A stretch of 64,000 nt of DNA from Diphasiastrum complanatum (GCA_029204225.1 CM055092.1:45010087-45074086), one strand, 5' to 3'; numbered from the stretch's first letter, positions 1 through 11,708 are shown. Numbers and translations: made by a program. The notes: generated by a model from the sequence alone, not told the origin.

Positions 1-850
1 AAAAGAGATCATACAAAGTATCAGCTTGCTGCCATGGATAAAAGCAAAGAAAAATCGAAGAGAGAGACAGGCCACGAGGAGAGAGATCGCGCACCCTCAC
101 TCAGGCCAGTCCATTGTGTTTGCAGGCCCATCGCATATTTAGGAAGACATCTCAGTGCATACTTTCGTTTATAGCCACAAGATTCACCTTCCAAACTATC
201 AATGGTGGAGTGGACCGTTGGATATTAGGTAACGGTGGAGATTGGGTGGGGCCTGGAGAAGTTGAAGGCTGTCTTCAAGGAAACTTTATTGGCTGAAGGG
301 CGTGACTGGTGAGATTCAATTTGAAGGCTACTAAATTTCAAAGTGACATTTTAGTTCAAAAAGCTATTTTTTAAGCCATTTTGGGTCTTTTGCCTAGACA
401 TTGGGCCATACTTAACAGATTTGACTCAAACGAAAGGCACCCTAATTGTACCTACAAGTACGGTACCTTAAAACTGAGTGATTGCCATAGAGGTTACCAC
501 TTGGAATGTGTGCAAAATAATTTGCCCCCTTCAGGGAGCGGCTAGTTGGCAATACGCAACGGAAAGCCTTCATAGTTTGGCGAAACTTTTGGCTTTCAAT
601 ATGCCACCTAAGCGATGAGTGGCATGGCAAGGCAAAAATAGTAGGTCATTATTTCAACTTTTTGATCTCGCCATTGTACTTGAGACCTCTTTTTAAGTCT
701 ACATGTGTGTTTTTGGGCTGTTTGGAGAATGGCAAGTGCGAGTGAATCAATTTTGGGCGAAGCTAGCAAGTTGGATGACATTTTATAGATTATGAACAAT
801 GTAATACAATTTTTTTGTATACATCATTTTTGAGAATATATGAACCACTT
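1..850. other. No recognisable gene
   Basis: AT-rich sequence. Its short open frames resemble no family I know and show no codon bias, splice sites or repeats. I see nothing supportable here. Confidence 0.5.
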
Positions 851-854
851 TTTC

Positions 855-1560
855 TACGAGGCTCTTTCATTTCTATGATCTCCATTTCCATGGTGCAGAA
901 CACAATGTAATTGCAACTGGCATTATCTCCATTGGGGAGATCTTCGGTCACTTGAACACTACAATCAAATATCGAATCGACGCTTGCCCTTGTTGAAGTT
1001 TCAGATATATCGGCTGTATTTTTTGTCTTGATTGCCCTAGTCTGCATTGTCCTTGTCTTGGCATATTTGGATATGTTTAGAAGATGATCTGATCAAATTT
1101 TTATCGCAACAAATCTAAGTGAACTTATATCGCATGTTTGGATTGGTTGTGGCAAAGGTTCGATCAGGTCATCTTTCTGAACTTATCCAAAAAACACCAT
1201 GGTAAAGGCAAGGCAGACCAAGGCTATGAAAAACAAACATGTAGGAAAACCATAGAAATTGTTGAATGAATAATAACTTGAATTAATAACAGGAAAACAA
1301 ACATGTAAGAACAACCATAGAAAACTGTAAATATATTTCTATAAAAAATTTCTGTACATGTGTGTCATCCACATCAAGGGAGACCAACTTTTTATCTGTA
1401 TCAACTTTCTATGATCTCTACATCCATATCTCCAGTTGGAAGTAGCTTGGGTGGAGAACACTCTGCCACTACAACTGGATATGAATTTTTGATCACAAAC
1501 TTTGTGGTCTCCTGCCTGAAGTGCGTTATCTCCATTGGGGAGACCTTCGGCATTTAAACT
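855..1560 (-). repeat. Two imperfect copies of a short coding-like segment
   Basis: The stretches around 860-1000 and 1385-1560 resemble each other, sharing for example a block reading TCTCCATTGGGGAGA near 927 and 1529. On the minus strand both copies are open, with related peptides in two frames (LPNGDNA in one, SPMEI in the other), so the true frame is unclear. They lie about 500-600 bp apart, downstream of the H3-like pseudogene, and may be duplicated fragments of a decayed exon. No function is assigned. Confidence 0.4.
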
Positions 1561-1667
1561 AAAAAAAAACAACACAGTTAAATGTTATTAATCAAAGATT
1601 AGTTATTGGGAATGTGATTATTAAAAAAAAACAAAAACACAATTAAATATTATTAATCAAAGATTAC

Positions 1668-1763
1668 CTCTTCCAAATTAGGAAGTTCATCTTGTAGTGC
1701 AAGCCAATTGAAAAAGTGTTTGGCATTGCATACCGTATACCAACTACAATTGACAGAATCAAC
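1668..1763 (-). pseudogene. Isolated exon-like segment, unidentified
   Basis: A 96-bp minus-strand segment is open for exactly 32 codons. It is bounded by an acceptor-like GCAG and a donor-like GAG|GTAATC. The peptide includes NWLALQDELPNLEE. It lies about 560 bp downstream of the H3-like reading frame, in the same orientation, and could be a later exon of the same decayed gene. That is inference from position and splice-like borders only. Confidence 0.3.
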
Positions 1764-2084
1764 CTGCTGGGAGGAGTGCAGTATCCGATATAAACGAAAG
1801 TTAGTAACAAAATTTTAACATTATGTAATATCAGATCAATGCACAGAAGATTATAATGAGATCTACAATGGAAACAAGCATGCGTCGAACCGATATCCAA
1901 AAAATATTGTTTGAATATCGGATCAGAGCACACAATATGAAAAGAAACCAAACAATATATACAGAGGCGCATCGAACCGATATTGATAAATTTTTACCTC
2001 TACATCAACCATTTTCAGCTTTGTATATGCTATTGATGTGGTACTGGAAAGAGTTCCAGTATTTTCTGGATACGGCTCTTGACA

Positions 2085-2090
<6 letters not shown>

Positions 2091-2124
<34 letters not shown>
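2091..2124. repeat. (TG)n microsatellite
   Basis: An uninterrupted TG dinucleotide run of about 34 bp. Reading frames through it (alternating Cys/Val or Thr/His) are artefacts of the repeat. Confidence 0.95.
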
Positions 2125-2127
<3 letters not shown>

Positions 2128-2328
2128 GAGTTCATCTTTAAACAAACTGAATTACACACACCTTTATCATTGACTCCAATGATCACTGCAATCAGAAAAC
2201 AATAAATTTATGAGAATCAATGTGAAATCAAAATTCATATAAAAAATTCAACTTAATAAAATATAATAGAAATTTACTTCCTTTGTTATGTATGGGAGCA
2301 CGAGAATTGGAGTCCCCAGTCTGACGTA

Positions 2329-3279
2329 TTAGAGCATATCATCGTGCAGACTTTGAAAATTAGGAAAATCAATAGCAGCCATGAATTGCAGTGGAAACAA
2401 TGCTACATCTATAAATAGTGGGGTCTGGAAAAACTCCATCCAGTACTGAATTGGCCCCTCTCCTACATTGTCCCCTAGCATTTTATCCCTACTTGCTAAT
2501 TCACCTGTATCTAATTTAGAAAGGGGAAGACCATCATTGGTCTTCGGCATCTTAAAACTGTATAGAGGACCTAAAGCTTTAAGATATGTGTTTAACAATT
2601 GGTCATACTGTACATATTGAGGAGTATTTACAAAGGCAAGTGCAGGGGGTGAAGGAAGTAATACATATAAAGCAGATAGAATCTCATGTAGAGGATATGG
2701 CTTTGAAAAATCTCTCGCTTTATTAGGAGGGTCATGAGACCTCCTCTTCTTTGAAACACTCCCGCTCTGTACTCGAAAAACAAGCCGGGATGGTTGAGAT
2801 TGCTTTCGTTTTCTTTTCTCTGCATCTTGTTTTGGAGGAGAGGAAGAAGCTGGTCTAAAGTACTCTACAAATTTGTCATATGTGTCTCGTATCCTGAACA
2901 CAATGTTGAAATCCTTGGGCATGATGGTCACTCTTGTGGCAAAGATAGCTGCAACAATAGTATCTAAAAAAAATTTCACTTGGAAATCCTCATATGTAGT
3001 GTGCAGCTCCTCAATTGCCATCACAGTCCATCTCACATTTGCAGATAGACTTTCTGTAACCTATCTGATGGATCTCTGTATGTGAGCTTTCGGAACCAGA
3101 ATATTATTGGTCTTCTATAGCTTCCGAATATCCTTCAGCCAGGGAGGGTCTCTTCATCTGCCCCTTGGCTTAGGAGGAGGTGGTGGTGGACGAGACGGTG
3201 GTGGTGCATTTCTCTGACCCCCTCCTATGATTGGTATTCCACTAGGGTGTATTCGTGTTGTTTGCTTAGTCTGCGTCAT
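2329..3279 (-). pseudogene. Extended histone H3-like protein, pseudogene
   Basis: The reading frame runs from an ATG at 3279 to a TAA at 2329 (316 codons), broken by three in-frame stops at 3156 (TGA), 3117 (TAG) and 3063 (TAG). It aligns without gaps to histone H3 across the whole fold. The tail starts MTQTKQT (H3: ARTKQT), helix 1 carries KDIRK, and helix 3 ends with RVTIMPKD at residues 116-123, identical to H3. The stops fall at the equivalents of H3 Arg42, Gln55 and Glu73. The Lys4 equivalent is kept; the Lys9-Ser10 site is not. Trp84 after Arg (RWT) and the KDF ending recall CENH3, but loop 1 has canonical H3 length. The linker is proline-rich. After residue ~135 comes an extension of ~180 residues with basic, NLS-like patches (KRKRK, KKRR) that I do not recognise. 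The family packages chromatin; this copy is inactive as read. Confidence 0.75.
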
Positions 3280-3539
3280 TACTATCCAATATCGGATCAG
3301 CGCGCGAAGAAGGAGAACTCAGGACCAGAAGTCAGGTCGAGAGTGTCGAACCGATACCTGAACTTAGACCAAACAGATATCTGAGAGCGGATGGGCACGC
3401 ACGAGTAAAAGCGAAATGTAGGTAGATTGCTTCGGGCACGCTGAATCGATACCGCATGGAAGTAGAGAACGATACGAACTTTAAACAAAAAAAATTAAGC
3501 GTCATCAGTTCAAATCCGAATTGATTGCATACATGGTGG

Positions 3540-5050
3540 TTTGAAATTCCAAGGCTTGGATTACGCTGATGATTACTTTGAGATATTCAGAGGCTTGTCA
3601 ATCAAATCCAATTAAATATCCATCCTTCATCAAAATGATTAGTCGATATGGCACAAAAGTCTGGTCACATCAACAATTAATTCTACAAAAGTATGGTCAC
3701 ATCTACAATTATTTCTACAAAAGTATGGTCACATTTACAATTTATTTCTAAAATTAACAAGGTTATGCTATAAATATCTAACCTTTTTTGATATCCAATC
3801 ATTATAATTTCAGAAAATTCCAATGGCCATTATTTAATCCAGTAGCGAATCGATGTGCATATAGTGCATGTGTAAACCAGAGGGGCTATTCTCGCGCGCT
3901 AAACCGATATTGGGCGTTATATGAATGATCAGAGCTTGACTCGATAGATTCTTTTTAGATTTGGACAATGTGAAGAGTCTACCGAATCAAGCTTTGATCA
4001 TGCATAATGTCGTCCAATAATTTCGACAATTTTCAAAAATCTTTTTACAAAGCCTTTCAATGTTTTCATGAATCGTTCCAAGAAAAGCATCCAATGGCTA
4101 TGGACAATGTCTGAATTAAAAGAATGGAATTAATGTTAGTGAGAGAACATGGGAATTACCACAATAACAATAGTTTAGGATGGAGTAAGAATAGACAATT
4201 GACGCAAGTATATCATCAATGTACCTGCAATGGCCACCTCATCTACCAAATGCACAATGAGATGCATTTGAATGGTCATAATGGATTTGAGAAAGTGCTT
4301 CTTGATCAAACACGCTGCCTCGATGGAGCTTGTCCTACCACCTCAATGGATGCCAGCGGTATCTCCTTGGATGAAATGTATCTTCATAAGAAAGAGAAAC
4401 AACAATGACATACGCATTAGTAAGATCATCATCTTGAATCACCCCAAGAAAAAATGATGTCGCATTCATTGTACCTCACCAAACCACTGATTTTGTGGAT
4501 TGCACTCCTTAACTCCTCTGTCAAGGACCCTCTCAACACCAAGGAAATGCACAAAAACAATTTGGTCATTGAGATACATATATGCGCAATGAGATCATCA
4601 TGAAATTACAAGACATGCTATAAAATGTAATCCAGAATGTTGAGGTGGAAGCAACGTCAAAAAACATGCCATGTCAACCTGTAAACATTTATTCTACTCA
4701 TGAGACTTTAGTCCACTTAGTTTGTTGTCCCTTGTGAAGGCAACTTTTAGGCATCGCATGTGTCCTACGAGAGGACAAGTGCTTCACATGAATAGATCAA
4801 ATGGGCGCGCGTTGATTTAATACTCCGGTATGGCAAATCAGATATCGGATCAGTGCGCCCGTCCAAAAAAAAAGATTTTTCAACTTGGACTGTGCGCATT
4901 GATTCGCTATTGGAATGCATTATAAATAATCAAAGCTTTCTTCGGGAGATTCCTCATACATCCAAAACTTAAAAGAAATTGTTGAAGCAAACTTTGATGG
5001 TTCATAATGCGTTCCAATATATTTTCAGTGCGTCTCAAATATCAGATCAG
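3540..5050. other. Non-coding region with motif copies
   Basis: No gene is recognised. A short tandem repeat near 3660-3750 contains three copies of a unit reading ACAAAAGT(A/C)TGGTCACAT. Several copies of the GCGC/CCGATAT motif are also present (see the repeat entry). Short open frames at 4124-4457 resemble nothing I know. Confidence 0.4.
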
Positions 5051-5103
5051 CGTGTTTGGGAGAAAAAAGTTATTTTTCACTTGGACTGCGTGTGTCAGTC
5101 TGT

Positions 5104-6423
5104 AGCATGGCAGAAGGATGGCTAGTGCAAGAGTCCATGGTTTACATCACGGAGTTCCTTGCTCATAGCGATCCTTCTATTCCTCATCTTTGGGATAAGA
5201 AGGATGATGAGCATGTTGTTGAGGAGGTTTCTCAAGGAAAATGAGCGATCATGAGAATGAGTGAGTCCTTCAAGGAGAAGGTAAATAAGTTTTGCATTCT
5301 TAATAGCGAGGAAGTGCAAAAGTTGATTTTGCTATACGAAGAGGCCAAGGCTCATAGACAAATTGCTCAAGTCACTTTTAGGATATGGCATATAAGACAA
5401 CCATATCCACCTGACCTTGCCCTTCTACCTAAGGACATGCCACTTGATTGGTTGCGTGATGCCCTTAGGAAAGCCTTGGCAAACAACTAGGAAGTAACAG
5501 AGAGAGAGAGCGAGAATATGCAAGGGGGTGCGATTTACATGTAAGCTATGATCATCATCATTCACATGTTAATTAAAACATTTGTACGTGCAATTTTTTA
5601 CATGTTTGTTGTATCCCTAACACATTTAGTTCCATTTTGTTCAGTACAAAAAATACAATGCACTGTGGACGCATGGACGACACTTTCGTATGCGCATTGA
5701 CAAAAATAGAAATACGTATGATTGTGGAGTCATGGCAAATTTTACCTAAGAGAGTCGGGCAAGCACGACAGACATCAATTTACTCTCTTGTCAATTTGAT
5801 TATTGTGGAGCAATCAATGACATTCTCGAAGTCGGATTTAGGCAATTTAGCTTGATGTCAAATGGTTCAAAGTTATTTGCAATGGTCCCAGGGCAACTGT
5901 CAGGATAAATGAGAGTGGTTATTTTGCCATTGACTCTACCAAGCTTTGGACAGATCAAAGCAATACATTTGTTTTTTCTCAACAATGTGAGCAGATAAAT
6001 TTCTTCTATGTCTATGATCTTTTGTTATCAATCAATCGGTTTTCAGTGTATTGCAAAAAATGTATATTGTGTATAGTAATACTAAAGCAACTGTATTATA
6101 GTTGTGGATACTAACTACGAGTCAATGTTTGTGGTAACATCGATCAATTACATGTGGTCTTTCACTCCGATCGTTCAGATCCTAGATGGTGATATGCGAT
6201 TCAAGTCGTTCCTCGAAGTAAAAGAATTTTTGAAGATAGAGATGTTGTGGAGGACATGGCGGCTGCCAGGTTGATGCACCTCATGAACAAGGTCATGATG
6301 GATAACGGATTCGATGACACATTTTTGGTGGATGATCATGTGCAAGCTTCACAAGTTAATGATGATGTTGAGCATGATGCATCATCATCGGATGGATCGA
6401 AGACACAGGACACACCTTCTTGA
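5104..6423 (+). pseudogene. CACTA (En/Spm) transposase relic, C-terminal part
   Basis: This is a decayed C-terminal part of a CACTA transposase. It begins at MAEGWLVQES (5107), the motif that ends the DUF4218 region of plant En/Spm transposases. A VRD/EEVQKL-like segment follows at about 5300. Next comes a DUF4216 core (5640-6010): HFRMRIDKN, then INDILEVGFRQF and DVKWFKVICNGPRATVRI. The frames change several times and stops interrupt them, for example TAA after MANFT and TGA at about 6421. An acidic tail near 6240-6420 matches the tail of the paralogue at 11.2-11.7 kb. The family cuts and pastes its element by binding subterminal repeats. No termini were found for this copy, and it is clearly inactive. 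Confidence 0.7.
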
Positions 6424-6599
6424 TCTCACACTCGTTGTCACCATCACCATTAGCTTTTGAAGATCAGCTTATTATTGATGAAGCTATAGGAGATATTTGG
6501 GTAGAATTAGAGATAGACTCATTTGGTTTGGTGGATTTGTCGCATGATGATGTGACAAATGATAATGATGAACCACAAATGAATAAGTGAGACAATACG

Positions 6600-7200
6600 A
6601 TGTATTTCAACTCATTGTCATATTAATTATATTGCTCACAGATGTGATTCCAATTTGTTAATTGACTAGTTGACATCAAACAAGAAGTCGACGCATGTGA
6701 GTACACAATTTGTGGTCATCATTTTTTTGTGATACATAAATTTCTTTATTCACTTGTGTATATGGCAACCAATGTTGATAGAAAATGTAATTCAATGTGT
6801 TGATAGGTAACAAATTCCAAAAGTGAGATCTATTTACATTCTATTGTATACTGTGGTTTATACTGATGGGCCTTTTTTTTCCATTAGTCTCGGTATTACC
6901 CTCAGTTAGCAGAGTGTCCTGGAATGCCTCTAGCCACATGGACCCTCTTATAACCCTCTCTGTAAATGTCTCAAAAACAAGTTCAAATTTCGTAGGCTTA
7001 TACCAAGGTCAGCCTCGATATACCTCTCAAATTAGCTTCAGTATTTCGATGTATGTTCTGAGGCCCTTAGTGAATTTATATCCTTATTTATATCCCTCTA
7101 TACTAATATTTTTTAAAAAAATTCAGATTTGGTAGGCTTATACTGAGGCCAAACACCGGACCCGAGGCTTGAGCATTCCGCTCCCCCCGCGACTCATTTT
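6600..7200. other. No recognisable gene
   Basis: AT-rich sequence between a CACTA relic and copia fragments. The segment near 6960-7150 contains two related stretches (a phrase reading TAGGCTTATAC...AGG at 6993 and 7131) but no coding support. Confidence 0.4.
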
Positions 7201-7212
7201 AAAAACTATCTT

Positions 7213-7485
7213 TCAAAGAAACACACAAAACAAACCTAGGTAATCGTCCATCCTCTTGTAGTCTCTCTTTGAATTGCCATTGTTTTTTTGTGAGGATGTA
7301 GATACCATCAAGAATATGTCTCCTTCATTTTTATCCTCTTCATGTGCAATTTTTTCTTGTTTGTTTTCCTCCTCTTGTGCTCTTTGTCTCTTGTAACATT
7401 TGGATGCAAAATGCCCCTTCTTTCCACAAAAGAAGTGTTTCTGTCTTGACTTGTCATTTGTCTTTGAACTTGATACTTGATCCAA
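7213..7485 (-). pseudogene. Copia Gag zinc-knuckle fragment
   Basis: A short minus-strand frame carries CGKKGHFASKC, the core of a retroviral-type CCHC knuckle that packages element RNA, in a Lys/Glu-rich context typical of copia Gag. The first cysteine of the CX2CX4HX4C pattern is replaced by histidine (HFFC). Only about 90 residues remain. No LTR or primer site is attached. A plus-strand integrase fragment follows at once, so the two pieces come from different insertions or a rearrangement. Confidence 0.6.
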
Positions 7486-7599
7486 CTCCTTGGGCTCCTT
7501 TGCTTAATCATTCTTGGGTCCCTTGGTCTTCTTCTTGCCCTTGAATGAGAAATTTACTTTCTCATCTCCATCTTGCAATGATAAGGAACCCATCCTTGC

Positions 7600-7876
7600 T
7601 TTTCCATGGAGCATCCCACTAGCACACTATGGAAGAAAGATCCCGAAGGAGACAAGGAAGAAATTCGACTTCCAAAGTCTAAAGGCCATCCTGATCGGTT
7701 ATACTTCCTCTAACAATACCTACAATCTGTACAACCCCGATACCCAACATATTTTATTCATCAGGGATACTGTCTTTATTGAGGATCAGTTTATCAAGTT
7801 CAAAGACAAAGGTAAAGTTCTATATGAACATTCGACAATGAAAAATTGTAACATTGTGTGGAATTGCAGGGTGTAG
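7600..7876 (+). pseudogene. Copia integrase C-terminal fragment
   Basis: The peptide contains KIPKETRKKFDFQSLKAILI followed by GYTSSNNTYNLYNP and FIRDTVFIED. This is the conserved stretch after the copia integrase core (usually K-x-D-x-K-S-x-K-C-I-F-x-G-Y ... R-D-V-x-F-D-E). The catalytic DDE core is absent upstream and reverse transcriptase is absent downstream. It ends 10 bp before the LTR-like repeat at 7886. Non-functional. Confidence 0.65.
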
Positions 7877-7885
7877 AAAGTCGAT

Positions 7886-8617
7886 TGTGAGCAGCCCTCC
7901 GCCTATTAAGTAGGGTTAGAATGCTAGGATAGGAGTCTAACTATGATTAGAAGCTAACTTAGTCGCTTTTTTACACAATACTAAGTCTAACCCACACTAA
8001 CTCTAACCACAAACTAGCAATAACCACCATCATAGATAATGGTGAAAGGGGTGAGGGAGAGAGTTAGAGAGAGGCACTCATTAGCTATTCCATGAACCAA
8101 AAGGAGAAGCATTAACTAATCATAAACAATGAATAGCAAAAATAAAGGGAAATACCAAACACAAACTAGAGCAAATGGCACAAAGCAATAGCACAATGAG
8201 GATGCTTGGATCTCCAATTTGGTAGAGTTTCCTCCTCTCTATTAGCATGTCAAATGGTGTACAAGAGGGGCCTTTTTATCTTTGGGGGGGTTTTTCCCCC
8301 TTGGTTCCTACTGGCTAATTCAAGAAGGTAGTAAAAAAATCCTAGTCCTTCAAAAGAAATACAATCTAATCTATGGTGCACAAGGAAGCACACCCCACCT
8401 ACCACCATTTGACTTTTGACCAATTAACAAAAAACTTAGTAACTTAGTTAACTTAAACGTTGGCCCTCTTAACATTATTTAATTACATGGCCCAAAGTCT
8501 AGTTTATAAAAAATACATTATCTACAAGTGCTCATTGTGGGCTATGGGCTTACGCTCACAGGATGCCACGACCCTCGTAAGGCCATTTTTATTTATGTGC
8601 ATAAAATACCCACAACA
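7886..8617. repeat. LTR-like repeat (732 bp, TG...CA)
   Basis: The segment begins TGTGAGCAG and ends CCCACAACA, giving TG...CA borders. Its reverse complement matches 29271-30093 in order, for example a block reading GGCATCCTG(T/C)G(A/T)G...TAAGCCCAT. Two copies at unrelated sites in opposite orientation fit solo or partial LTRs of one family, the active direction being minus here. No target duplication is seen (TCGAT versus GGGCC), so the copy may be rearranged. Confidence 0.5.
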
Positions 8618-8656
8618 GGGCCTCTGACCTGAAGTAGTGATGGTCCCTTGGCGCTC

Positions 8657-9245
8657 ACTACCACACCAATCACATATAGTGACATTTATAGCGACGTTTA
8701 TGGCTATTTTAACAACATATACGATTTGTATAAATGTCGCTATCGTCTTTTTTAAGTGTCGCTATTGGACCATCACTTAGGGACATTTATAGTGACATAT
8801 CAGCGACAAAAACGACAAACCAAGCGATGGTTTTGCGACGATTAAACATCTTTCGGCAACACTTTATTCGTCGTTGCACGTCATTAGATCCATCGCCGCA
8901 CGTTACTTATTCGCAAACGTTGCCATAAGACAGCCAATTCAAATTATTTAAGATTGTTGCGCCGTGACACTAAAGCGATTGTTAAGTATTGCAATAACGT
9001 CCAATCACTTTCGAGCACGAATTTTGAAAATATAACAAATCTCCGCGTAGCGACGTTTATAACCATCGCCATAACGTTGCTAGCACTCTTAAGTCCTTTT
9101 TTGAGGAGGATATACAACGTCGATGTGACGCTTGTATGTCGCCGAGCGACGGATTTAGGCCCATCCTTTGCGATGTTTGTGCGACACTAGTGTAACCGTC
9201 GCACAAATGTCGCAAATCTCTTTTGAAGGTAACGCTGCCCAACGA
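8657..9245. repeat. CACTA left subterminal repeat array
   Basis: Many degenerate copies of an 11-12 bp motif (AGCGACGTTTAT, TGTCGCTAT, GTCGCA) occur in both orientations, for example near 8689, 8743 and 9050. In En/Spm elements such arrays bind the element-encoded DNA-binding protein. Confidence 0.75.
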
Positions 9246-9479
9246 CGTTTGTTTGGGTTTTAAAATTTTTTTGGGGGCCCATGGGTGTTCATTTGCACTC
9301 GCGAGTCCCCAGTTTTTTGTTTGGAGAGTACATAATGGGCGACCTCCCTCTATTTTGAGGGGATTCTATTGTTATTTGTGAAAGATGAGCACTAGCATTG
9401 ATCAAAATTGCTCAAGCTTTTTGTGCTACGTATTTAAAATCGCAATGTGTATGAATATGTATTCGATTTAATATTTAAA

Positions 9480-9840
9480 ATTTTACAGGTGTGGCTTCAG
9501 TTTTCATCTGAGAAGAAGGCATCGCCTCTACGAATGCCTTCTTGTTCGTCATTGTCTTCACCCCTGCCGCTAGTCCTCATGCATCGATTGCTCGTAGACT
9601 ACCTGACGAGAAGAAGGGTGCAAGCCTCTCATGAGATGAAGTGCCTCCTCTTGGTCGTTGCCAGAGGTGACACCTCCACGGCCACCGTCGGAGCTACGGA
9701 TGCCGCTAGAGGGGGGCGCACCCTCAGAAGTGCACCCCCCAGAAGAACTTGACAACCGGCCATGCCAACCGCATTGTCCACCACTTCCACTGGCCATCGA
9801 TAGTAGTGGTACAATAACTAACCACATAAAAGACATTGAA
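9480..9840. other. GC-rich segment inside the CACTA element
   Basis: This block is much richer in G+C and CpG than its neighbours. It is open in more than one frame and contains Pro/Arg-rich peptides. An AT-rich stretch ending in TTTTACAG precedes it, which could be a splice acceptor at about 9488. It may be the remains of a captured or upstream exon. No homology is recognised. Confidence 0.3.
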
Positions 9841-10032
9841 AACTGTATGAAAAATTACATTAAATTAATACAACAAAACTAAACTAAACACTAAGATTGC
9901 AACCAAGTAAAAGCTAACACTATGAAACAAGTAACGAGTACTTCGAACATGGGCCAAATCTATGAAAGCTCAGATGCCAAATTGTCACAATAGATTTGCT
10001 TTCCTGATCTTGTCGATTTTTCTATCATAGAA

Positions 10033-11708
10033 TTTGCCTTCCTCCATCATTCATGAACATCCAAATTCACCATTGGTTCATCTTGTTGATGAGGTGGAGC
10101 TAGCGGCCTTGTGAGTGCAAGATGGATGTTTTTTTTAGAGCGATTTATGAAAGTCCTAAAAGATTTTATTGGCCAAAAAGCGCATGTAGAAGGTAGTATG
10201 GCGGAAGGTTGGATGGCACAAGAGTCTTTGTTTTACATTACAGAGTACTTGACACAATTAAATCTAGGGACTCCAAGACTGTGGCATGATAGTGATGAAG
10301 AGAGCAACAAACAAGAGAGCATTCCACAAGGAAAAGGAACGCATTCTAAATTTTCCGAGTGAGAGACAAGGTTTGCATGTTCATGCTATACAACACAAAA
10401 GAATTGTCATCTTGGATTGATTTATATGAAAAATCCAACGATCAATGGAATATTGATAGAACGCGGTGGCATCAGTCACATAGGGGCCAAGCTTTTCCAT
10501 CTGAGTTGGAGAATCTTCCAGATCAATGCAACATTTCTTGGCTATATGAAGCCATGAATGATGCTTGTGCGAGTGGAAAACAAATATCAAATTCAGAATG
10601 GGATCTTGCGCACGGTTGTAGTTGGCATGTTTGTCTCTAAACTCAGACTCATCATTTATTATTTATAATAATTGCTTTGGCATTGTAATACATATTCAAA
10701 AATATGTTATTTGATATATGCATCTTTCAATATCATAGTATAGGTGACATACCGCTCTTTGGTCTAGTGGACAGCACTTTCGCATTGAATGCATTGACAA
10801 AAAAAGAACGACATTCGATTATGAGGTGATGACAAAGTTTCATCAAGCCAATCGCAATAGTGCAAGAGATACCAATTTGGTTGAAAGTGACCTTGACTAC
10901 ATTGGAACCATACAAGATATATTGGAAGTCGACTATAGATCTTTCAAGATCTTTTTGTCCGATTTTAAATGGTTTCAAATTACATGTCGAGGGCCACATG
11001 CAACTATACGATTGGATTCAAATGGACTATGTGCTCTTGATTCAACAAAGATCCTTTCCTCTTCCAATGAGACATTGGTCTTACCAATTCATTGTGAACA
11101 TGTAACAATTGCTGGTACTTTTAATTATAAAGCAATTGTTGAGCACACTAGATTCATTTTCCAACTCACTTGTATTTTTTGTATGTACACAGATAGCCTT
11201 TTATCCTGATCCATCGAATACGAGGTGGCTATTTGTCATGCAAACAATGACAAGAAAAAAGAATATTTTCCAATATATTGAGCTTGAAGATGTGACAATA
11301 TACAATCATGACGAATAAGATGAAAGCGATCACGATATTGAAAATTATGTAGAAGAGAATCTGCATAGTGAAGAGGAAGAAACAATTGATTATCTCGTGG
11401 AGCCAAATGAGCATGACGATTGGGATGTCACTGACAATGACATAAGAGCCGAAAGTCAAATCAATGAAAAGACTGATGTTGATACTTCTAATCTTCCAAC
11501 AAGAGTAGACCATATGTTTGAAATCCATGAAAGAATTAGACTACTAGATGAGTGTGAAAGTGATGCAAACGATCAAGAAGAGGAACTCCAAGCACCTATA
11601 TCGGGAAGTATACGTAGGCTTGAACTACGTTTAGAACTTGACTCAGATGAATGGCGAGATCTCAATGATGATGTAAATGAGGAATTGCCTGTTGATGCGA
11701 TTGATTGA
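10033..11708 (+). pseudogene. CACTA transposase, C-terminal region
   Basis: Regions in order: the end of DUF4218 (HLVDEVELAALVSARWMFF near 10080-10135, then EGSMAEGWMAQES near 10192-10226); a linker with KELSSWIDLYEKS (10400); DUF4216 (about 10770-11090) with HFRIECIDKKRTTFDYEV, IGTIQDILEVDY and DFKWFQITCRGPHATI; then YPDPSNTRW and an acidic C-terminal tail rich in Asp/Glu (11330-11708). The tail is interrupted by a TAA at 11316. Frames differ between blocks, partly through possible introns, with one likely near 10630-10760. The catalytic N-terminal transposase domain is missing, so the protein cannot mobilise DNA. It is a paralogue of the relic at 5.1-6.4 kb. Confidence 0.75.

Larger units (their letters stand above)
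1850..5060. repeat. Dispersed GCGC...CCGATAT motif copies
   Basis: A short motif, roughly GCGC(R/N)CTGATCCGATATTGG with variants, recurs in both orientations. Clear copies lie near 1895, 1914, 1970, 3288, 3350, 3430, 3895, 4837, 4895 and 5038. Several pair a GCGC core with the CCGATAT half. Related copies occur at 45.74-46.46 kb. Such arrays resemble the subterminal repeats of plant DNA transposons, where transposase binds, but they could be promoter elements. They flank the H3-like pseudogene on both sides. Confidence 0.45.

Noticed and set aside
1339-1575. A minus-strand gene in the duplicated segment
   Set aside because: Two frames look equally conserved between the copies and neither joins the neighbouring exon-like segment in phase.
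1856-2186. Frames of alternating Cys-Val or Thr-His on either strand
   Set aside because: Products of the TG microsatellite at 2091-2124.
2329-3279. Calling the H3-like pseudogene a CENH3
   Set aside because: RWT and KDF are suggestive, but loop 1 lacks the usual insertion, the tail resembles canonical H3, and the extension has no CENH3 precedent that I know.
9447-9882. Pro/Arg-rich proteins on both strands in the GC-rich block
   Set aside because: High G+C keeps several frames open; no consistent homology or start context was found.
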